33,044 nucleotides of DNA from Mogibacterium sp. (GTDB lineage: Bacteria; Bacillota; Clostridia; Peptostreptococcales; Anaerovoracaceae): the NCBI GenBank assembly GCA_017505405.1, contig JAFVPI010000094.1, positions 1-33,044 on the forward strand. Reading direction: 5' to 3'. The translations under genes and the position numbers were made by a program. Under the pieces are notes generated by a model. It had not been told where the DNA came from and searched no databases. It worked only from the letters and a program-made list of their open reading frames with translations. Positions 29,467 through 33,044 of the stretch are shown piece by piece (the stretch's first letter is position 1; every line of letters starts with the position of its first letter).

Positions 29467-30936
29467 TTATTCGAGCAGATCCTGCTCCTTGCCTTTGACT
29501 TCAGCAAGCTTATCGGTATCTCTGTCCAGATTGCTCACGTGGTCGTTGTGGTCATATGCAAATTTGTTATGAGAAAGATCTTTCGTTCCCTTCCTGAGTC
29601 TTGAATATAAAGACTGCTGTTTTTTCTTGCTCGGTTCGAGTTCGACCTCGTCATCCTCGAGTCCATACGGCTCAAGGCTGTAATAATATGAAGTGTGAGT
29701 GTTCTTTTCCTTGCGCTTCAGGCTGTTTGTCATCAGTTTGTCGGCATATCTGTAGAATACCGCAAACACAGGTACACCGAGAGCCATTCCCGGGAATCCG
29801 AACAGTCCCCCTCCTATCAGCACCGAGATCAGCACCCAGAAGCTCCCGATCCCAATGGCATTGCCTACGATTTTCGGGCCGATCAGATTTCCGTCGAGCT
29901 GCTGTATCACGATGATAATAATTACAAAATAAAGCGCATCTATCGGGTTCTCAAGAAGCAGTATGAATACCGACGGGATGGCTCCGATGAACGGGCCGAA
30001 GAACGGTATGACGTTGGTCACACCTACTATCAGGCTCAGCATCAGGGCGAACGGCATATCGCATATCTTGAGTACAATGTACGTCAGGACTCCGATTATG
30101 AACGAGTCAATTATGCGGCCTACGATGAACCCGATAAATGTCTCATTTACAATATTTGCGAATTCATAGAGAGTCGCCTTGCGCTTCTGGCTGCATGTAG
30201 CATTGACTATCTTGCGCGTGATCGCGAAGAGTCTCTCTTTGTAGTTGAGCAGGTATACCATTATCAGAAGTCCGATAAAGGCATTTGCCACGTACTTGAC
30301 CGCCATGATGACACCGTTGGATACCATCGATGCAATGCTTGCAGCATTGCCGCTCAGGATATGCTCCTGTATCCACTGCATCACCTCGCTGTTCTCAGCA
30401 TTTGCGAGGTTGTCTACCCAGACCGCTATAAACGGGAAGTGACTCAGATGGACATGGCACCAATTGGAGAAAGAAGTCAGCCTTTCCGGCATGGTATTGA
30501 CCAGATTGAACGCGCTGGCAACTACCTGCGGCACTACGAAGTATATAAACAGACCCGCCAGTCCGACTACCACGATCACACATACTAATGTCGCGACAGC
30601 TCTTGCAGCGCCGAGCAAGTTTCGTTTCTCTTCCTTGCTCACGGCAAGCTTATCGTCTTCATAGACGGGCATGATGCCGGCCGGAGCGTCCTTTTGCATT
30701 GCTCCTGTCAGCAGGCGCTGATAGCTCCACTTTACGCAGGCGTTATACACAGGACAAAGAATGAACGCAAGAATACCGCCTATGTATATAGGCGCCAGAG
30801 TACTATTTATGTTTTCAAAGCCGATCGATATGCGGTTTTTGGTGATCCAGTTGTTGAATATGATCAACAGGCCTCCGCACACCAGTATCAGGACTGCGGC
30901 TTTCGCATATGGACTCTGTCTGAATTTCCTGAACAT
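29467..30936 (-). CDS. AI-2E family transporter (PF01594 permease)
   Basis: The 489-residue membrane protein has about eight hydrophobic segments, from AAVLILVCGGLLIIFNNWI to FPGMALGVPVFAVFYRYADK, with the GVTNVIPFFGPFIGAIPS loop and the DGNLIGPKIVGNAIGIGSFW motif of the AI-2E/YtvI/PerM family. Substrates vary and include autoinducer-2 export (TqsA) and Na+/H+ exchange; nothing here selects one. The C-terminus adds about 75 charged cytoplasmic residues (ending KLAEVKGKEQDLLE), longer than usual. GGAGGGG lies 4-6 bases before the ATG. Confidence 0.88.
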   Translation of the reverse strand: MFRKFRQSPYAKAAVLILVCGGLLIIFNNWITKNRISIGFENINSTLAPIYIGGILAFILCPVYNACVKWSYQRLLTGAMQKDAPAGIMPVYEDDKLAVSKEEKRNLLGAARAVATLVCVIVVVGLAGLFIYFVVPQVVASAFNLVNTMPERLTSFSNWCHVHLSHFPFIAVWVDNLANAENSEVMQWIQEHILSGNAASIASMVSNGVIMAVKYVANAFIGLLIMVYLLNYKERLFAITRKIVNATCSQKRKATLYEFANIVNETFIGFIVGRIIDSFIIGVLTYIVLKICDMPFALMLSLIVGVTNVIPFFGPFIGAIPSVFILLLENPIDALYFVIIIIVIQQLDGNLIGPKIVGNAIGIGSFWVLISVLIGGGLFGFPGMALGVPVFAVFYRYADKLMTNSLKRKEKNTHTSYYYSLEPYGLEDDEVELEPSKKKQQSLYSRLRKGTKDLSHNKFAYDHNDHVSNLDRDTDKLAEVKGKEQDLLE

Positions 30937-30993
30937 TGTGCCCCTCCGGCTTGTTACTGCGATTGTTTCTTTTTATTTTACCACTAATTATCT

Positions 30994-32415
30994 CTATTCT
31001 GCAGGGATAATCACATATGCCGTCTTATTTCTTCTCCCCCAGCTGGTGCATGCGCCTCTTGAGTTCATGTACAGATCTACCACATTGCCCTTGACTGCGC
31101 CGCCCGTATCGCATGCATACGCATATCCGTAGTCTTCTACCCACAGTTCGGATCTCAGGCTGACAAAGCCCGGGTCAACTGCGCAGGTACCGAAGTGCAC
31201 GCCCATTCCAAGTGCGCCGCGTGCTCCGGCCTTTGCAGTGTACGCGGTAGTATTGGCTGTAAACGTCCTTTCGACTATGTACTCTCCCGAATTGCCTGTG
31301 CCGGATGTCCCAAGCCTCAGCTCGCTGTCGTGCGGTTCGGTGATCCACTCCTTCAGATCTCGTTCAGTTCCTTTTTTTCTGCCGTTTACATATTTGGTGG
31401 TATATGTGAATATGCCTTCTCCGTCGTTCCCTTCAGATGTTTCCTGAACACCTGATGCGAGTGACGGATCAAGTATGACCCTGCTTACAGCTTCAACGGT
31501 CTCTTTCTTTTCTTTCACATCATAGTGGATCTCATTGACCACTATCGACGTGTCATCTGCGACTTTTTTATCCAGTGACGGCTTTATCTCATCATCGTCG
31601 TCAAAGCTTATTCCGTTGAGCTCCAGATTATCCTCAACAGTACCCGGAACGAGCCAGAGTTTCTGTTCTTTACCGGCGATCTTTGCTTCAGTCTCCGTGG
31701 CCTGCCTGATACCGACCGTCATGTTGCTCTTTACAGGCATCTCAGGAACAGTATCCATCAGATCATGTTCGCCTGTGTCTCCTTTTTCAGTCAGCTCGCT
31801 CTTAAGTTCAGCTGCAGTCCTGGCTGTAGTCGCGTACTCTATGTGCTGCGTGCCTCCGTATGTCACATAATCAATGTTTACAGTCTTAGGCACCAGATAA
31901 TCCCATGCCTGATACCCGGCAAACAAAACCAGCATGATCACAGCAGCCGTCAGAGTCCGTCTGTGCCTGTCTCCCCATAGCATCTTTCCCGCTGCTGATT
32001 CAGGAACGTAATACGGCTTCGGATATTTTGAGTGAGATACCTTAGCCTTAGGGAGCGGTCCGTACTCTTTTTTTACTTTTCTTTTTTCAGGCTCCTTTAC
32101 CGTTTCAGGATCAGGTGCCTGGCCGGGTTCTGATCCCGCATCCGCCTCTGATCCAGAAGCCGGTCCAGACTCCGGTTCGTCCGGTTCAGTATCAGCCCAC
32201 GCAAAGCTTACCTTCGCAAGCTCCTCCTCTTCTTCAGCCCTGAGCTTTTCTGCCTCTACTTCAAAATCAAACTCCGGGGCGATCCTCGCAGCCTCTTCTT
32301 CAAGCCTGGCATATTCAGCTTCGATCAGTTCCTTTATCTTTTCTCTGACCTGCTCGCGCTCAAGCTGTATGGTCTCTTTTTTTATTTCCGCTTCTGTCTT
32401 TATGTTGTTCTCCAC
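30994..32415 (-). CDS. G5/3D-domain cell-wall protein (YabE/Rpf-like)
   Basis: The 473-residue protein starts with a charged coiled-coil and acidic cytoplasmic region (1-115), a single membrane helix (about 154-173), DUF348-like ubiquitin-fold repeats, a G5 domain (EIHYDVKEKKETVEAVSRVI onward) and a C-terminal 3D domain with DPGFVSLRSELWVEDYGYAY and CDTGGAVKGNVVDLYM, giving the three conserved Asp residues. The fold matches YabE/YocH-type peptidoglycan lytic or resuscitation-promoting proteins with MltA-like double-psi barrels. The long acidic N-terminus is unusual. The apparent start is GTG with an overlapping GGGA site, so the true start is uncertain. Confidence 0.85.
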   Translation of the reverse strand: MENNIKTEAEIKKETIQLEREQVREKIKELIEAEYARLEEEAARIAPEFDFEVEAEKLRAEEEEELAKVSFAWADTEPDEPESGPASGSEADAGSEPGQAPDPETVKEPEKRKVKKEYGPLPKAKVSHSKYPKPYYVPESAAGKMLWGDRHRRTLTAAVIMLVLFAGYQAWDYLVPKTVNIDYVTYGGTQHIEYATTARTAAELKSELTEKGDTGEHDLMDTVPEMPVKSNMTVGIRQATETEAKIAGKEQKLWLVPGTVEDNLELNGISFDDDDEIKPSLDKKVADDTSIVVNEIHYDVKEKKETVEAVSRVILDPSLASGVQETSEGNDGEGIFTYTTKYVNGRKKGTERDLKEWITEPHDSELRLGTSGTGNSGEYIVERTFTANTTAYTAKAGARGALGMGVHFGTCAVDPGFVSLRSELWVEDYGYAYACDTGGAVKGNVVDLYMNSRGACTSWGRRNKTAYVIIPAE

Positions 32416-32450
32416 TCCCGCTTTTTAAAGCATACCCAGTCGATCATACT

Positions 32451-33044
32451 CTAAGGGCGGATGATACCTTTTATCTTCACGCTGTCGATCTTATATGCAT
32501 TGCGGACAACAGCCCCCGGTTTTTTGCATCCTATAGCAGCCGTCGGGCCGGCATTGCCTTCTATTGTGATTATGTAATCACCGGAAATGCCTTCGACCAG
32601 GCCGACATGCCTGTTTCTTCCGAAAACTATGACATCTCCGCCTTTCGCCTTGCTTTTGCTGACCCACTTTTTGTGTTTATCAGCATATCTTGAGTAGCTT
32701 GGCACATATCCGAGAGGTCCGAACTTTTTTGCGACCGATATCTTTTTATAAAGTCCGGCTTTCTTATAACACCATGCAACAAATGCTCCGCACCAAGGCG
32801 TGCGGTCTGTATCAATGAATCTGGTCTTGTAGTACCATACCCAGTATGTCTTTCCTGTCATGATGCCGACCTGGGCCTTCGCTATTTCGACCACGGAACT
32901 GCCGTTTCCGTCAGGGATCTCCAGCTGTACTGCGCATCCGTTTTCATCAGCTCCGTATGGTATGTTCTTTACGGAAAAGCCCTGGTCTGCATAAATCATT
33001 CCGCCTTTCTGCACATAATAGCGGTTGTCATTCCAGGTCACAAA
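32451..33044 (-). CDS. CHAP-domain cell-wall amidase, 5' end cut by window
   Basis: The frame is open to the window end, so at least 197 residues of a longer protein are seen. It begins WNDNRYYVQKGGMIYADQGF, which looks like an aromatic cell-wall-binding repeat, then a CHAP/NlpC-type domain: ITRTPWCGAFVAWCYKKAG-like DTDRTPWCGAFVAWC with the catalytic Cys, GGDVIVFGRNRHVGLVEG with the catalytic His, and ITIEGNAG. These enzymes cut peptidoglycan amide bonds. It lies 35 bases upstream of the 3D-domain gene in the same direction, so the pair probably form a wall-remodelling unit. Confidence 0.8.
   Translation of the reverse strand, partial: FVTWNDNRYYVQKGGMIYADQGFSVKNIPYGADENGCAVQLEIPDGNGSSVVEIAKAQVGIMTGKTYWVWYYKTRFIDTDRTPWCGAFVAWCYKKAGLYKKISVAKKFGPLGYVPSYSRYADKHKKWVSKSKAKGGDVIVFGRNRHVGLVEGISGDYIITIEGNAGPTAAIGCKKPGAVVRNAYKIDSVKIKGIIRP

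Noticed and set aside
29695-30588. Long plus-strand frame (297 codons) opposite the AI-2E permease
   Set aside because: It is antisense to a clear membrane protein gene, is rich in Tyr/Arg/His/Asp as expected from reading hydrophobic codons backwards, and has no ribosome binding site or family motif.
1-33044. CRISPR arrays, tRNA/rRNA genes, insertion sequences
   Set aside because: I saw no regularly spaced repeats, no cloverleaf-like tRNA sequences, no rRNA signatures and no transposase or terminal inverted repeats by eye; a tool search would be more sensitive.

Overview
The window looks like chromosome of a Gram-positive anaerobe of the Bacillota, most likely class Clostridia. Base composition is moderate. 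Most genes carry strong GGAGG-type ribosome binding sites, and the right side holds the conserved Firmicutes block murB - PHP phosphatase - rapZ - whiA beside an RlmD/TrmA-family methyltransferase and cell-wall genes. The genus cannot be fixed from sequence alone. I see no rRNA, tRNA, CRISPR array, insertion sequence or intact prophage.

Layout. 1-5.5 kb: the N-terminal part of a DUF2201/VWA-like putative metallopeptidase, a BspA-type leucine-rich-repeat protein, a divergent EcsC-family protein, a PHP phosphoesterase, a DUF362 protein and an SPL-like radical SAM enzyme. 5.5-8.7 kb: a decaying zone. It holds a small hypothetical gene, two 3' gene remnants fused back to back (6.3 kb), a zinc-ribbon protein, a surface metallophosphoesterase broken by one base in a seven-base homopolymer, and a YibE/F gene ruined by a frameshift, a large deletion and a stop codon. 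8.8-14.6 kb: a serine-palmitoyltransferase-like alpha-oxoamine synthase, a DUF5662-like protein, a toroid-fold lipoprotein, a second remnant pair (GNAT joined to the 3' end of an SDR), a TIM-barrel isomerase and a class M (ADP-ribosylating type) sirtuin.

14.7-23.1 kb is the most unusual part. It is an all-minus-strand array of enzymes with SAM-methyltransferase domains and odd fusions: MBL hydrolase + ketopantoate reductase, SRPBCC-like + methyltransferase, and methyltransferase + two membrane helices + methyltransferase. They sit with an ATC-hydrolase-family protein, two membrane proteins and an LCM-type methyltransferase. Two transcription units in this array start from nearly identical 80-bp leaders. 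Each leader has a TTGACA-17-TAACAT promoter whose spacer carries the inverted repeat GTTAG-N6-CTAAC. The half sites are identical in the two copies while the six central bases differ completely, which points to one repressor acting on both units. This is my best candidate for an undescribed system; its substrate is unknown.

23.2-33 kb: a Bro-N/DinD-like protein with a nested inverted repeat upstream, then a tightly packed housekeeping operon read right to left: CHAP cell-wall amidase (cut by the window end), G5/3D-domain wall protein, AI-2E-family permease, murB, PHP phosphatase, rapZ, whiA, rlmD-like gene. The yvcK gene usually found between rapZ and whiA is absent.
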